DNA from: Caldilineaceae bacterium
GTDB taxonomy: Bacteria; Chloroflexota; Anaerolineae; Caldilineales; Caldilineaceae
Reading direction: 5' to 3'
NCBI GenBank assembly: GCA_020634755.1
Contig: JACKBC010000005.1
Span: 62,001 to 126,000 of the forward strand
Length of the DNA stretch: 64,000 bases
In this document: in pieces, positions 9,220-18,099 of the stretch
Layout of the letters: every line of letters starts with the position of its first letter
Position numbering within the stretch: position 1 is the stretch's first letter
Notes under the pieces: generated by a model
Told to the model about the DNA's origin: nothing
The model's database searches: none
What the model saw: only the letters and a program-made list of their open reading frames with translations
Program-made: the position numbers and the translations under genes

Positions 9220-9311
9220 ATCAGTACACCGCAACAGTGTTGGCAATATAGGCGCCGGTCCCAATAGGTGAATTCGGCTCCTTTATATATTTGCCGTTGT
9301 GATCTACTGAT
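9220..9311 (+). repeat. R1 element, copy 1 (upstream of nrdJ)
   Basis: This is a 92-base element bounded by ATCAGTACACCGCAAC on the left and GTTGTGATCTACTGAT on the right, which are imperfect inverted repeats of each other. The interior keeps the family blocks GGCG(C/T)CGGTC and GGTGAATTCGGC. It lies in the leader region of nrdJ, 119 bases before the start. Confidence 0.8.
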
Positions 9312-9430
9312 AATGGGCTCATCTATGCACAGGGCGCAAATTTCTGATTTTTGAGAAGGGAATTGCGGGTTTGCGTACCGGCTGCTGGAGAGCGATCTAA
9401 TCAGCTATTTTGGAAAGGGGATAATTACTA

Positions 9431-12067
9431 ATGTTAAAGGAAGAGACACGCTCTACAAATCCTGAAAAAATTGCAGGAGCGGAGCCCGTCTACACCGTCA
9501 TTGAAAACATTAAAGGGCAGCGCGAGAAAATTACCGCGCCAGCCTATGTGGATGATGCCACCATTAATGTGACGGAGAATAGCTACAAAGTGCTGGAGCG
9601 TCGCTATCTGCGCAAGGACCTGGACGGCTCGCTGCTGGAGACGCCAGCGGGCATGTTCTATCGCGTGGCTCAACACATTGCCCAGGCGGAAACTGAATAC
9701 GGCGGCGACGCAGCCGCTTTGAGCAAAACATTTTACGATCTGCTGACCGAACGGCGCTTTTTTCCCAACAGCCCCACTTTTACCGGCGCAGGCACACCGC
9801 TGGGACAGCTGGCCGCCTGCTTTGTGCTGCCCATTGCCGACGACATGGGCAAGCAGAGCGACGGCATCTTTAGCACGCTGCGCGTGGCCGCGCTTATCCA
9901 GCAGACCGGCGGCGGCAACGGCTTTTCGTTTAGTCGGCTGCGCCCCCGAGGCGACATTGTACACGCCTCCTCGGGCAAGGCTACGGGGCCGGTTGGCTTT
10001 CTGCGGGTCTACGATCAGGCCTTTGGCGAAGTGGCCCAAGGCGGCACGCGGCGTGGCGCCAACATGGCCGTGCTGCGCGTGGATCACCCCGATATTGAAG
10101 ACTTTATCACCTGCAAGGCCGAAGAGGGCAAGGTGGCCAACTTCAACATTTCGGTGGCGCTGACCGATGAATTTATGCAGGCGGTTCAGAATGACGAGTC
10201 GTTTGAACTGCGCAACCCGCGCGATGGCAAAGTCTGGAAAACCGTACAGGCGCGCGACCTATTCAAGAAGATCGTCCAATATGCGCACCACAATGGCGAA
10301 CCGGGCGCACTCTTTATTGACGCCGCCAACCGCAGCAACCCAGTGCCCCATTTGTATGATTTAGAAGCCACGAATCCATGTGGTGAACAATGGCTTGGTC
10401 CGTATGAGAATTGCTGTTTGGGGTCGGTCAACTTGACCATGCACGTGACGCACGACGCTGACGGCAACGCACAGGTGGATTGGGATCTGCTGCGCCGCAG
10501 CGTCTATGAGAGCACGCAATTCTTGGACAATGTGGTGACGGTCAACCGCTACGTGCCGGTGGTGCCGGAAGTGGCGGAGGCCGCCTTCCGCGCCCGACGC
10601 ATTGGGCTGGGCATTATGGGCCTGGGCGACATGATGTATAAGCTGGGCATTCGCTATGGTAGCGAGGAAGGGCAGGAATTTGCCGGCCAGGTTATGGAGT
10701 TTGTGCGTTTCTATTGCATGCAAAAGAGCATTGAGCTGGCCGAGGCGCGTGGTGCATTTCGGGCTTTTGCGGGCAGCATCTACGATGACGCCCAGCCCGG
10801 CGGCATGACGTGGCAGCCGCCGCAACCGCTGGCGCCCTTTACACACGATTGGCAGCGGCCAGCGCTAGACTGGAGCGAAATCGTTACCGGCATTAAGATG
10901 CACGGCATCCGCAACGCCGCCCAGACCACAGTGGCGCCCACCGGCACCATTGCCACCGTCTGCGGCTGTGAAGGCTATGGCTGTGAGCCGGTCTTTGCCC
11001 TGGGCTACATTCGGCACTTTAAAGATGGCGACAAAGATGTGGAGCTGCCCTACACCAGCCCGCTCTTTGAGCAAGCGCTGGATCAAGCCGGTTTGAGCGA
11101 GGCTCAGAAGCAGCAGATTAAGCAGCACACGGCGCTGCACGGCAACTGCCAGGATATTGAGGGCTTGCCCGAGCATCTGCGCCATACCTTTGTGGTGAGC
11201 AACGACATTACCGCCGCCGAACATGTGCGCATGCAGGCGGCCATTCAGTCGTTTGTGGATAATAGCATTTCCAAGACCTGCAACTTTCCCGAAGGCGCCA
11301 CCGAGCAGGATGTGGCCGATGCCTATATGCAGGCGTGGGAATTGGGCTGTAAGGGACTCACCGTTTATGTAACGGGCAGTCGTCAGCAGGTGGTGTTGGA
11401 AACCAAAGCCACCAGGCAGAAAAAGGAAGGTGACGATCAGCCCCAAAGTGCAGAGCCGCAAAATGGGCCAGTCAGCGGCAACGGCTATTTGAACGGCAAC
11501 GGCGCCAATGGCTACCACAACGGCAGTAATGGCCATGCACCTGAGTATACAACCTCTATGGCCACAAAGCGCCCGCGTCCGCATACGCTGCACGGCAGCA
11601 CCTATCGCAAGCAGACGCCGCTGGGCTACGCCTATGTGACCGTTAACAACGATGAGCAGGGGCAACCGTTTGAGGTTTTCCTCAACGTAGGCAAGGCGGG
11701 CAGCGATGTGTCGGCGGTCAGCGAGTCGATTGGGCGGCTGATCAGCCTGGTGTTGCGCATGCCGGGAACGCTGGCTCCGGCGGAACGGTTGCGCTGGATT
11801 ATTGACGAACTGGCCATTATTGGCGGCGGGCGTCCGCTGGGCTTTGGCAGCAACCGCGTGCGCAGTCTGCCCGATGGCGTGGCCCAAGTGTTGTCCGAGC
11901 ATCTCAGTCAGCTTAGCTCGTCTGAAGCCATCACCGTGGCCGAGCAGCTTTCACTGCCCATGGAGCAGCGCCCCATTGGCGACATCTGCCCCGACTGTGG
12001 CGAAGCGGCCTTCTTAAACATTGAGGGCTGCCGCAAGTGTCACGCTTGCGGGTATAGCGAATGTTAA
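9431..12067 (+). CDS. nrdJ: adenosylcobalamin-dependent (class II) ribonucleotide reductase
   Basis: NrdJ reduces ribonucleotides to deoxyribonucleotides using a thiyl radical generated from adenosylcobalamin, with or without oxygen. In the 878-residue protein, Cys130 (QLAACFVLP) matches the first redox cysteine. NPCGE at 315-319 holds the radical cysteine Cys317 and Glu319. Further family segments are RRGANMAVLRVDHPDIEDF and APTGTIATVCGCEGYGCEP. A low-complexity Asn/Gly linker (about 690-712) leads to a TSCPD-like domain with GKAGSDVSA, then a C-terminal cysteine-rich zinc motif CPDC...CRKCHACG that relays electrons. No cobalamin riboswitch was recognised upstream. nrdR is adjacent. Confidence 0.97.
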   Translation: MLKEETRSTNPEKIAGAEPVYTVIENIKGQREKITAPAYVDDATINVTENSYKVLERRYLRKDLDGSLLETPAGMFYRVAQHIAQAETEYGGDAAALSKTFYDLLTERRFFPNSPTFTGAGTPLGQLAACFVLPIADDMGKQSDGIFSTLRVAALIQQTGGGNGFSFSRLRPRGDIVHASSGKATGPVGFLRVYDQAFGEVAQGGTRRGANMAVLRVDHPDIEDFITCKAEEGKVANFNISVALTDEFMQAVQNDESFELRNPRDGKVWKTVQARDLFKKIVQYAHHNGEPGALFIDAANRSNPVPHLYDLEATNPCGEQWLGPYENCCLGSVNLTMHVTHDADGNAQVDWDLLRRSVYESTQFLDNVVTVNRYVPVVPEVAEAAFRARRIGLGIMGLGDMMYKLGIRYGSEEGQEFAGQVMEFVRFYCMQKSIELAEARGAFRAFAGSIYDDAQPGGMTWQPPQPLAPFTHDWQRPALDWSEIVTGIKMHGIRNAAQTTVAPTGTIATVCGCEGYGCEPVFALGYIRHFKDGDKDVELPYTSPLFEQALDQAGLSEAQKQQIKQHTALHGNCQDIEGLPEHLRHTFVVSNDITAAEHVRMQAAIQSFVDNSISKTCNFPEGATEQDVADAYMQAWELGCKGLTVYVTGSRQQVVLETKATRQKKEGDDQPQSAEPQNGPVSGNGYLNGNGANGYHNGSNGHAPEYTTSMATKRPRPHTLHGSTYRKQTPLGYAYVTVNNDEQGQPFEVFLNVGKAGSDVSAVSESIGRLISLVLRMPGTLAPAERLRWIIDELAIIGGGRPLGFGSNRVRSLPDGVAQVLSEHLSQLSSSEAITVAEQLSLPMEQRPIGDICPDCGEAAFLNIEGCRKCHACGYSEC

Positions 12068-12073
12068 GAGCGC

Positions 12074-12125
12074 AATGAATACAAAAAGCGACGGGGCCGC
12101 GGCCCCGTCGCTTTTTGTATTCATT
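12074..12125. terminator. 52-bp perfect palindrome, bidirectional terminator
   Basis: The sequence is perfectly self-complementary about the point between 12099 and 12100 (26 bp each side). It has a GC-rich centre (GGGGCCGCGGCCCC) and A/T tracts outside, so it can end transcription of nrdJ on the plus strand and of the convergent membrane gene on the minus strand. It includes the stop codon of the latter (12121-12123). Confidence 0.92.
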
Positions 12126-12825
12126 TGATCTCTTCATCAATCAGTTTATCCACACCGGGGAAGGCGAAGAAGGCCAGCCCCCAGGCCGCTAGCAGCCCAG
12201 TGAGTAGGCGCATCCACCAGTTGAATGTGCCCAGTTGGTCGCCTGCATAAAAGCTGGGCCAGCGGTTGCCGGTCAGCGCCGCCAGCCAGCCATTGGTGTC
12301 GCGAAAGCCAACGCCAGAGAGACCGTAAAGCGCGTCGTTGATCAAGTGGCTAAAGCCATCCACCGCCAGGGGCAGCAGCATGAGCAGCAGCAGTTGCCAC
12401 GCGAGGGGGCGCCGGTTGCGCCGCCAGGCGTATAGCAGACCAAAGACGGGCGTCATGGTGTAGAAGCTCAACATGCGGTCGCTCCACGCCACTTTCCAAC
12501 CCATTTGCGAGTTGCCATAAAAAAAGCGCAGTCGCCACAGATCCATGTCGGGATACACCCGGCTAATTTCGGCCAATGTGTAGGTGAGCTTGTCTCCAAA
12601 GAGAAACCAACTGCGTTGGGGCAGTTGATGGCAAAAGGGGATGTAAAAGGTGTAGATGGCTTGGCCCAACGCCTTATGTCCGGCGGCCATGGCCGCGGGT
12701 GCTAGAAATGGTCCCAAAGTAAAGAGCAGCATAAAGGTAAGCACGACGGCCAGCCAGTGATGCAAGAACCAGGTGACGGCGTAGTCGATCCATGGGACCA
12801 GTTGAGAAGAGGATGCATTTTTCAT
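12121..12825 (-). CDS. DUF2085-like integral membrane protein
   Basis: The product (234 residues from the ATG at 12825) has several hydrophobic helices: about 15-45, 80-90, 120-145, 150-175 and 205-225. The motif FCHQLPQRSWFLFG at about 70-83 fits the family of small membrane proteins annotated as DUF2085, found in several phyla and of unknown function. A longer open frame reaches 13008 but begins within the likely promoter at 12980-13008, so the ATG at 12825 is preferred, although its ribosome site is weak. It is convergent with nrdJ and shares a palindromic terminator. No biochemical role can be stated. Confidence 0.75.
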   Translation of the reverse strand: MKNASSSQLVPWIDYAVTWFLHHWLAVVLTFMLLFTLGPFLAPAAMAAGHKALGQAIYTFYIPFCHQLPQRSWFLFGDKLTYTLAEISRVYPDMDLWRLRFFYGNSQMGWKVAWSDRMLSFYTMTPVFGLLYAWRRNRRPLAWQLLLLMLLPLAVDGFSHLINDALYGLSGVGFRDTNGWLAALTGNRWPSFYAGDQLGTFNWWMRLLTGLLAAWGLAFFAFPGVDKLIDEEIK

Positions 12826-12979
12826 AAATGAGTAACATGCTTCAGCAGATCGCAACGGGCAGGGACGGAATAGGATGTTCCCATAAATTTCGCGTATTAC
12901 TCGAGAACGCAAAGCGCCATTTTCGTATGAAGCACAGTATAATAGTGTTGCGATGTGCCGATATTGTAAAGCGGCAGAA

Positions 12980-13008
12980 ACTGTATCGTATGTTTTGCTC
13001 AATGTCAA
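12980..13008 (-). promoter_or_regulatory. candidate sigma-A promoter for the DUF2085-like gene
   Basis: Read on the minus strand, TTGACA (13008-13003) and TACAGT (12985-12980) are separated by 17 bases. This places transcription start about 150 bases before the chosen ATG. Confidence 0.5.
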
Positions 13009-13359
13009 GTTAATTAGTTAAACGGCTGCTGTGAGTGTTTGCGTTATTCCTGGATTTTGATTACACTGAGGTCGTTATATCCTGTCAATTGAATCCCCTT
13101 TTTCTAATTATGGTTTTACGAAATCCATAATCACATCTATAGTAAGCGCTGTACGAAACGATGAATTTTCCAACACCCTAGCAGAATCGCAAAACGCATG
13201 GTTTCGTCACAACCGCCATATAATTATTATTTTACCAACTAGTGTTCGTTCCCAATTAACGATTTGTGTTTGGCCTGTCTCGGCGCGTTGAGATAAGCGT
13301 CAGTGCGCATAAGCTTAGCACGAATCACATATCAAATGTTAAGGAGAGAACCGCAGCCT
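13009..13359. other. divergent intergenic region before the peptide-binding lipoprotein
   Basis: This is 351 bases of AT-rich non-coding DNA between divergent genes. TATAAT at 13219-13224 is a possible -10 for the plus-strand gene, but no good -35 stands 16-18 bases upstream. No repeat element of the R1-R3 families was seen here. Confidence 0.4.
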
Positions 13360-15159
13360 ATGAATCGTTCCAATTTACACACAAAGTGGAGCCTCGTGGC
13401 GCTATTGCTGGTCTTTTCGCTGTTGCTGGCGGCTTGTCCGGCGCCAGCCGCCGTGGGCCCAGCTACTGACGACACCACAGCATCCACCGAAAGCAGCGAT
13501 AGCAGCGATAGCAGTGCCGATGAATCTGCCGCGCCAGCTGACGCCATGACCACGATCTTTGGTGAAACGCTCCCCGAAGATGCCGCCCCCTATGACGAGC
13601 AGGTCTATCGCACGGCTTGCAGCACCACGGCTAACCAGACCACCTTTGACTTCCAGGTCTCGGTCTATAGCCGCTATTGCCTGGGCGATGTCTTCAATGA
13701 TCCGTTGATTGAGCTGGACAAAGATTTCAACGTAGTGCCTGCTGCCGCAGAGAGTTGGGAAGTCGGCGATGATGGGCTGACTTGGAGCTTCCATCTGCGC
13801 CCTGACCAGGTTTGGTCTGACGGCACGCCGCTGACGGCCAATGACTATGTGGCCACCTTCCAATACCTGGCCGATCCGGAACACGCCTGGGACTTTGCTT
13901 GGTTCTATAACGGCGTAATCCAAAACTGGGAAGAGGTGATTGCCGGTGAGCTGCCCAAGGAAGAATTGGGTGTAGCGGCTCCTGATGATCTAACTTTCCA
14001 AATTGTAACGCAGCAGCCGTTTCCGCCGCTGCCGGGTATGATGAAGTTTGGTTGGACATTGCAGAAGAAGGCCTTGGAAGAGCACGGCCCTTATTACAAC
14101 AGCGACCCGGCCACCAGCGTTTCTTCTGGTCCCTATATGTTGGATACCTTCGAACCCGGCAAACTGATCACCGTGGTAGCCAATCCCTCCTACAAAGGCT
14201 ATCGCCCGCCCCGCATCCAGCGCATGGAAGCCATTTACATGGACCCCGGCACCGAATTCTCCGCCTTCCAAAAAGGGGAAATCGACGCCGTTGGTTATGA
14301 ATCGCTCAGCCCGGCCGACCTGGAATTGGTGCTGAACGACCCCGTGTTGAAGGAAAACTATCTACGCCACTTTGGCGACTTCCGCACCGACTATTTGCTC
14401 TTCGATACCTTTAACCCACCCTTTGACAATTTGGATGTGCGCAAAGCCTTTGCCCACGCCGTGGATCGCGAAGCCATTGTGACGAATGTGTATGGTGAAG
14501 TCAAGGCCATGCCGGCCTATGCCATGTTGATGCCGGGCTTCCCATCTTCCTCTACCAAGGGCGAATTGAATGAGTATCAGGCGTACGATTGTGATCTGGC
14601 TAAAGAGCACCTGGCCACGGCGGGTTATCCCGATGGCGAGGGCTTTCCGAAGCTAGAAATGTGGCTGCGTGATGAAGCGCCGGCGCTGCAGGCCGTCTTC
14701 CAGGCTGTGGCGGCTTCCATTTCACAGTGTCTCAATGTGGAAATTGAAGTGTCGAATAAGGATCGCAAAGTTTATACCGACGCCATGAATGCCAAACCCA
14801 CCGGTTTGCAATTTGGCGCTGTCTCCTACGGCATGGACTATCTGGATCCGACCAACATGCTGGGCATTTGGGTCTTTGGCGGCCGGCACTCGTGGAAGAA
14901 CGACGAGTTCGACCAGCTGATCAACGAAGCCACCCCGCTGGTGGGCGATCCCGAAAAGCGCGATCAGCTCTTCCGCGACGCCGAACGCATTCTGGTTGAT
15001 GACGTGGGCGGTATTTTCATTGACCATCGCTGGCAAGGTACGCTCTTCCAGCCTTGGGTCCAGGGTGACTGTATCCGTGAAGCCGATGCCATTGGCATTA
15101 TGGGTGAGCACTGGGGCAATGACTCCTGTGTCAGCAACAAGTATATTGAGAAACATTAA
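13360..15159 (+). CDS. ABC transporter substrate-binding lipoprotein, family 5 (oligo/dipeptide type)
   Basis: This is an extracellular solute-binding protein of the SBP_bac_5 family, which captures peptides or, in some members, sugars, nickel or opines. From the ATG at 13360, which follows AAGGAGAG at 13341, the 599-residue product begins with a lipoprotein signal ending LLLAAC (Cys about 25). An Asp/Ser/Thr-rich spacer follows, then the family core with WEVGDDGLTWSFHLRPDQVW, SDGTPLTANDYVATFQYLAD and DVRKAFAHAVDREAIV. Two permease genes follow. The ligand cannot be read from sequence. Confidence 0.92.
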   Translation: MNRSNLHTKWSLVALLLVFSLLLAACPAPAAVGPATDDTTASTESSDSSDSSADESAAPADAMTTIFGETLPEDAAPYDEQVYRTACSTTANQTTFDFQVSVYSRYCLGDVFNDPLIELDKDFNVVPAAAESWEVGDDGLTWSFHLRPDQVWSDGTPLTANDYVATFQYLADPEHAWDFAWFYNGVIQNWEEVIAGELPKEELGVAAPDDLTFQIVTQQPFPPLPGMMKFGWTLQKKALEEHGPYYNSDPATSVSSGPYMLDTFEPGKLITVVANPSYKGYRPPRIQRMEAIYMDPGTEFSAFQKGEIDAVGYESLSPADLELVLNDPVLKENYLRHFGDFRTDYLLFDTFNPPFDNLDVRKAFAHAVDREAIVTNVYGEVKAMPAYAMLMPGFPSSSTKGELNEYQAYDCDLAKEHLATAGYPDGEGFPKLEMWLRDEAPALQAVFQAVAASISQCLNVEIEVSNKDRKVYTDAMNAKPTGLQFGAVSYGMDYLDPTNMLGIWVFGGRHSWKNDEFDQLINEATPLVGDPEKRDQLFRDAERILVDDVGGIFIDHRWQGTLFQPWVQGDCIREADAIGIMGEHWGNDSCVSNKYIEKH

Positions 15160-15160
15160 G

Positions 15161-15242
15161 TGTCTGTCCGTAAATTCTCTGTGCTAAACCGAACTGTCAG
15201 AGACAGTGTAGGATTCACAACCGAATTTATGGACAGGTTTTA
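15161..15242 (+). repeat. R3 element, copy 1
   Basis: This is an element of about 80 bases starting two bases after the lipoprotein gene stop. The ends CTGTCCGTAAATTC (15164-15177) and GAATTTATGGACAG (15223-15236) are inverted repeats with one mismatch. Its reverse complement matches the element at 27922-28001 over most of its length. Confidence 0.75.
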
Positions 15243-15262
15243 AGTGAATCACGTGATTTGGT

Positions 15263-15319
15263 AAGGAGGTGATTGGTTGATTGGAATTGCAATGCAATAA
15301 CCCCAATCAACCAATCACC
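15263..15319 (+). promoter_or_regulatory. leader hairpin with perfect Shine-Dalgarno sequence
   Basis: AAGGAGGTGA (15263-15272) is a 10-base match to the anti-Shine-Dalgarno of 16S rRNA. It overlaps the 5' side of a perfect 17-bp inverted repeat (15268-15284 with 15303-15319). The permease start at 15336 has its own GAGGA site. The hairpin may lower permease expression relative to the binding protein, or act as a ribosome standby site. Confidence 0.5.
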
Positions 15320-15335
15320 AAAACTGAGGAGCTCA

Positions 15336-16316
15336 ATGGGTCGTTATATTGTCGGTCGTTTGGCCTCACTGGTTTTTGTGGTGATTGCCGCCTCAATGAT
15401 CACGTTCACCATTATGCACGCGGTGCCGGGTGGACCATTTGATGAAGAGAAGCAACCACTGCCACCGGCGGCCAAAGCCAATATGATGCGCAAATATGGG
15501 TTGGATAAACCCATGTGGCAGCAGTATGTCAATTATATTACGCATGCGGCGCGGCTCGATTTTGGGATTTCCTACCAGCAGCCCACCACGACGGTGACCA
15601 AGTTGCTGGCAGAGCGTTGGCCCACGACCATGCAGGTTGGTATCTTGACGATTCTCTTTGCCTTTGGCATAGGCATAACGTTGGGGGTGTTGGCGGCCTA
15701 TCATCAAAACTCGTGGCTCGATAATGCGCTCACCTTTTTTGCTATGTTGGGGATTACGCTGCCGAACTTTGTATTGGCCTTTTTGCTTATTTTGTTCTTT
15801 TCGGTGCGGCTGGATTGGTTGCCCATGCGCGGCTGGGGCGACTCGGGTTGCCTGATCAACATCCCCGGCCAGCGGGAAGGGTTTATGTGTGCCGATTGGG
15901 TAATGCCGGTCTTTGCATACGCGCTGGGGCCAATGGCTATCATTGCCCGCTTTACCCGGGCCAGCGTCGTAGACGCCATCCGCTCGGACTTTGTGCGCAC
16001 GGCCTATGCCAAGGGATTGGGGAATCGCGTCATTTTGTCCCGCCACGTTTTGAAGAATGCACTTATTCCTATTATTACCGTGGCCGGTCCCATGATTCCA
16101 GATCTGCTAACGGGTAGCATCTTTATTGAATCAACCTTTGCCATCAACGGCATCGGCAAATTTTTTGTAACCAGCGCCTTTAACCGTGATTATCCCATGA
16201 TTATGGCTATTGCATTTTTGATCTCCGGCATCTGGGGGTTGATTTATTTGCTAACCGATCTTGTGTATACCTGGGTGGATCCACGCGTGCGGCTTGGTGC
16301 GGAAGGAAGTAGCTAG
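15336..16316 (+). CDS. ABC transporter permease, DppB/OppB family
   Basis: This is the inner-membrane permease subunit of a peptide-type importer. The 326-residue protein has the family N-terminus (one transmembrane helix ending FTIMHAVPGGPF), a large loop and five further helices. The ATPase-contact EAA-type segment is RTAYAKGLGNRVILSRHVLKNA. An in-frame TTG at 15273 would add 21 residues rich in Asn/Gln, but homologues start like MGRYIVGRLA, so the ATG at 15336 is chosen. The stop overlaps the next start (TAGTG). Confidence 0.93.
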   Translation: MGRYIVGRLASLVFVVIAASMITFTIMHAVPGGPFDEEKQPLPPAAKANMMRKYGLDKPMWQQYVNYITHAARLDFGISYQQPTTTVTKLLAERWPTTMQVGILTILFAFGIGITLGVLAAYHQNSWLDNALTFFAMLGITLPNFVLAFLLILFFSVRLDWLPMRGWGDSGCLINIPGQREGFMCADWVMPVFAYALGPMAIIARFTRASVVDAIRSDFVRTAYAKGLGNRVILSRHVLKNALIPIITVAGPMIPDLLTGSIFIESTFAINGIGKFFVTSAFNRDYPMIMAIAFLISGIWGLIYLLTDLVYTWVDPRVRLGAEGSS

Positions 16317-17239
16317 TGGCCAAGGCAAAAGAGGGCGCCCTTCAGCTTGCGCCAACCCAAACTGGACGCAAAGATAATGCCACCCGGAAGCATCGCACGC
16401 TTTGGCAAGACGGTATGCGGCGCTTTTTTCGCAACCGGCTGGCCGTGTTTGGGCTGGCGATTGTGGTCTTTTTTCTGCTCTTGGCCATTTTTGCCAATGT
16501 GCTGGCGCCCTACCCTTATGATGAAGCCAACTTCCTCAAAGTGCGCCTTTTCCCCATGGAAGATCCAGCCCACATTCTGGGCACCGACGACGTGGGGCGC
16601 GACTATCTGAGCCGCTTGATCTATGGTGCTCGTACGTCCATGACGGTAGGGATAGTGGTGCAGCTCATTGCGCTGTCCATCGGCTTGCCGTTGGGGGGCA
16701 TTGCCGGTTATTTGGGCGGCATGTACGACTTTGCCATTACGCGCCTCATCGAGGTAATGACTGCGTTTCCCGGCTTGCTGTTTGCCATTCTGATTGTCTC
16801 AACCTTCGGTGGCGGTTTTTGGATGGTGATTCTGGCTTTGAGCATTACGAGTTGGGTGGGCATGGCTCGCCTGGTGCGCGGGCAGGTGCTTTCTATACGC
16901 GAAAAAGAGTATATTGAAGCCGCGCGTGCATTGGGCTCCCGCAAACGGGATATTATTTTCAAACATATTGTTCCCAATATTCTGTCACCCATTCTGATCG
17001 CCGTTAGCTTTGGCATTCCTGGCGCCATATTCGGGGAGGCTGGGCTCAGCTTTTTGGGCATTGGCATTAACGACCCCATTGCCAGCTGGGGGAAAATGGT
17101 GGGCATTAGCAACGCCTATGTCAAGGTCTATTGGCATTTGGCGCTCTTTCCAACTCTGGCCATTGCGCTTTCTATGCTGGGCTTCTCCTTTGTTGGTGAT
17201 GGTTTGCGTGATGCGCTGGATCCCAAGCTAATTGAATAA
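16316..17239 (+). CDS. ABC transporter permease, DppC/OppC family
   Basis: This is the second permease of the same importer, 307 residues, starting at GTG that overlaps the upstream stop. It has the OppC N-terminal segment (FFRNRLAVFGLAIVVFFLLLA), the conserved HILGTDDVGRDYLSRLIYGAR, and the EAA loop EAARALGSRKRDIIFKHIVPN. No oppD/oppF ATPase genes follow. The next element is an R2 repeat and then a cytochrome gene, so the ATPases must be encoded elsewhere. Confidence 0.93.
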   Translation: MAKAKEGALQLAPTQTGRKDNATRKHRTLWQDGMRRFFRNRLAVFGLAIVVFFLLLAIFANVLAPYPYDEANFLKVRLFPMEDPAHILGTDDVGRDYLSRLIYGARTSMTVGIVVQLIALSIGLPLGGIAGYLGGMYDFAITRLIEVMTAFPGLLFAILIVSTFGGGFWMVILALSITSWVGMARLVRGQVLSIREKEYIEAARALGSRKRDIIFKHIVPNILSPILIAVSFGIPGAIFGEAGLSFLGIGINDPIASWGKMVGISNAYVKVYWHLALFPTLAIALSMLGFSFVGDGLRDALDPKLIE

Positions 17240-17243
17240 CGCA

Positions 17244-17320
17244 CGTTACGCCGCGCCAGCCAGTCTCCTAGAGAGAAACAGGAACGTCGGCGAGCCGACT
17301 TTCCACCAGGCTTGCGTAAC
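17244..17320 (+). repeat. R2 element, copy 1 (after the permease operon)
   Basis: This is an element of about 77 bases beginning 5 bases after the oppC-type stop. The left end is CGTTACGCCGCGCCAG and the right end AGGCTTGCGTAAC. It is a diverged member of the family whose ends are GACTTACGCA...TGCGTAAGTC. Confidence 0.6.
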
Positions 17321-17353
17321 ATAAGGGTCTGTCCAGAAATAAGTTGTAGATTT

Positions 17354-17386
17354 AAACCTGTCAGGTCTGCGAGACCTGACGGGTTT
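17354..17386. repeat. 15-bp hairpin, AAACCTGTCAGGTCT type
   Basis: The arms at 17354-17368 and 17372-17386 pair over 15 positions with one wobble and a 3-base loop. It sits between the R2 element and the cytochrome gene and may act as a terminator or be an independent palindromic repeat. There is no U-run. Confidence 0.55.
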
Positions 17387-17566
17387 GGTAGCCAACGTAT
17401 TTCTGAACGCTTAATAAGTGAATAAACGGGCTGTCGGCCAGAGGCTGGCTACATTTTTCAAGTGCACAACTTTTTATACGGCCCAAAGTACTTATACTCA
17501 GCTCTGAATGAAAACCGCATTATAGAACCGCAAGTTCGCACGGTTCAAATGGAGGATGTTTACTTC

Positions 17567-18025
17567 ATGCGCAAAAGTATCTTACAGCTTGTTCTGCTCT
17601 TTTCTGTACTGATTCTGCTGGCCGCCTGCGGGGGCAGCAATTCGAGCACCGACGCGGGCGCGACCAGTGAACCGACCGTAGCGCCGACCATGCCTTCCGC
17701 CAGTTTTGCCGCGGTTTCACAGTCCGCCGGCGTCATTACAGAAACGTTGGTGGTGTCGGAGACCGAAAGCAGCGAAAGTTCCGGCGATCTAGACAGAGGC
17801 GCGGCGGCCTATACGAAAAATAAATGTGGAGACTGTCATGGCGCCAATGGCGAAGGCGTGACCGATAAAGGGAACGCTATTGCCGGCACTACACTTTCCG
17901 CAGAAGATTTTGAAACGGTTTTGCGCACAGGCGGTGGTTTGGGCAATGAGCATATTTTTGGCCGTTCTGCCATTAGTCCCGGTGGCATGACGGCGCTTTA
18001 TGAATATGTACAATCGCTCAAATAG
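17567..18025 (+). CDS. lipoprotein c-type cytochrome
   Basis: This is a small electron carrier anchored outside the membrane. From the ATG at 17567 (GGAGG at 17551) the product has 152 residues. It has a lipoprotein signal ending LILLAAC, then a Ser/Thr/Pro/Glu-rich tether, and from about 80 onward a class I cytochrome c domain with the heme motif CGDCH and a distal methionine candidate in ISPGGMTALYEYVQSL. A start at 17549 is also possible. It lies alone and is closed by the terminator at 18100. The redox partner is unknown. Confidence 0.88.
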   Translation: MRKSILQLVLLFSVLILLAACGGSNSSTDAGATSEPTVAPTMPSASFAAVSQSAGVITETLVVSETESSESSGDLDRGAAAYTKNKCGDCHGANGEGVTDKGNAIAGTTLSAEDFETVLRTGGGLGNEHIFGRSAISPGGMTALYEYVQSLK

Positions 18026-18099
18026 GTGAGTTACATACCAACAGTTTCACAAATCTGTCGCAATTCTTGCGATAAATTCATCATCGCTCTTGAACACAG

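Noticed and set aside
9139..9430. Cobalamin riboswitch upstream of nrdJ
   Set aside because: No B12-box-like core was found. The space is filled by an R1 element.
9139..9430. NrdR box upstream of nrdJ
   Set aside because: Only loosely similar AT-rich words occur, with no convincing pair of boxes at the expected spacing.
10865..11902. 345-codon open frame on the minus strand
   Set aside because: It lies entirely within nrdJ on the opposite strand. High GC codon usage produces such frames and no domain was seen.
13303..15159. Longer start for the peptide-binding lipoprotein
   Set aside because: The ATG at 13360 has AAGGAGAG at proper spacing and gives a standard lipoprotein signal. The extension has neither.
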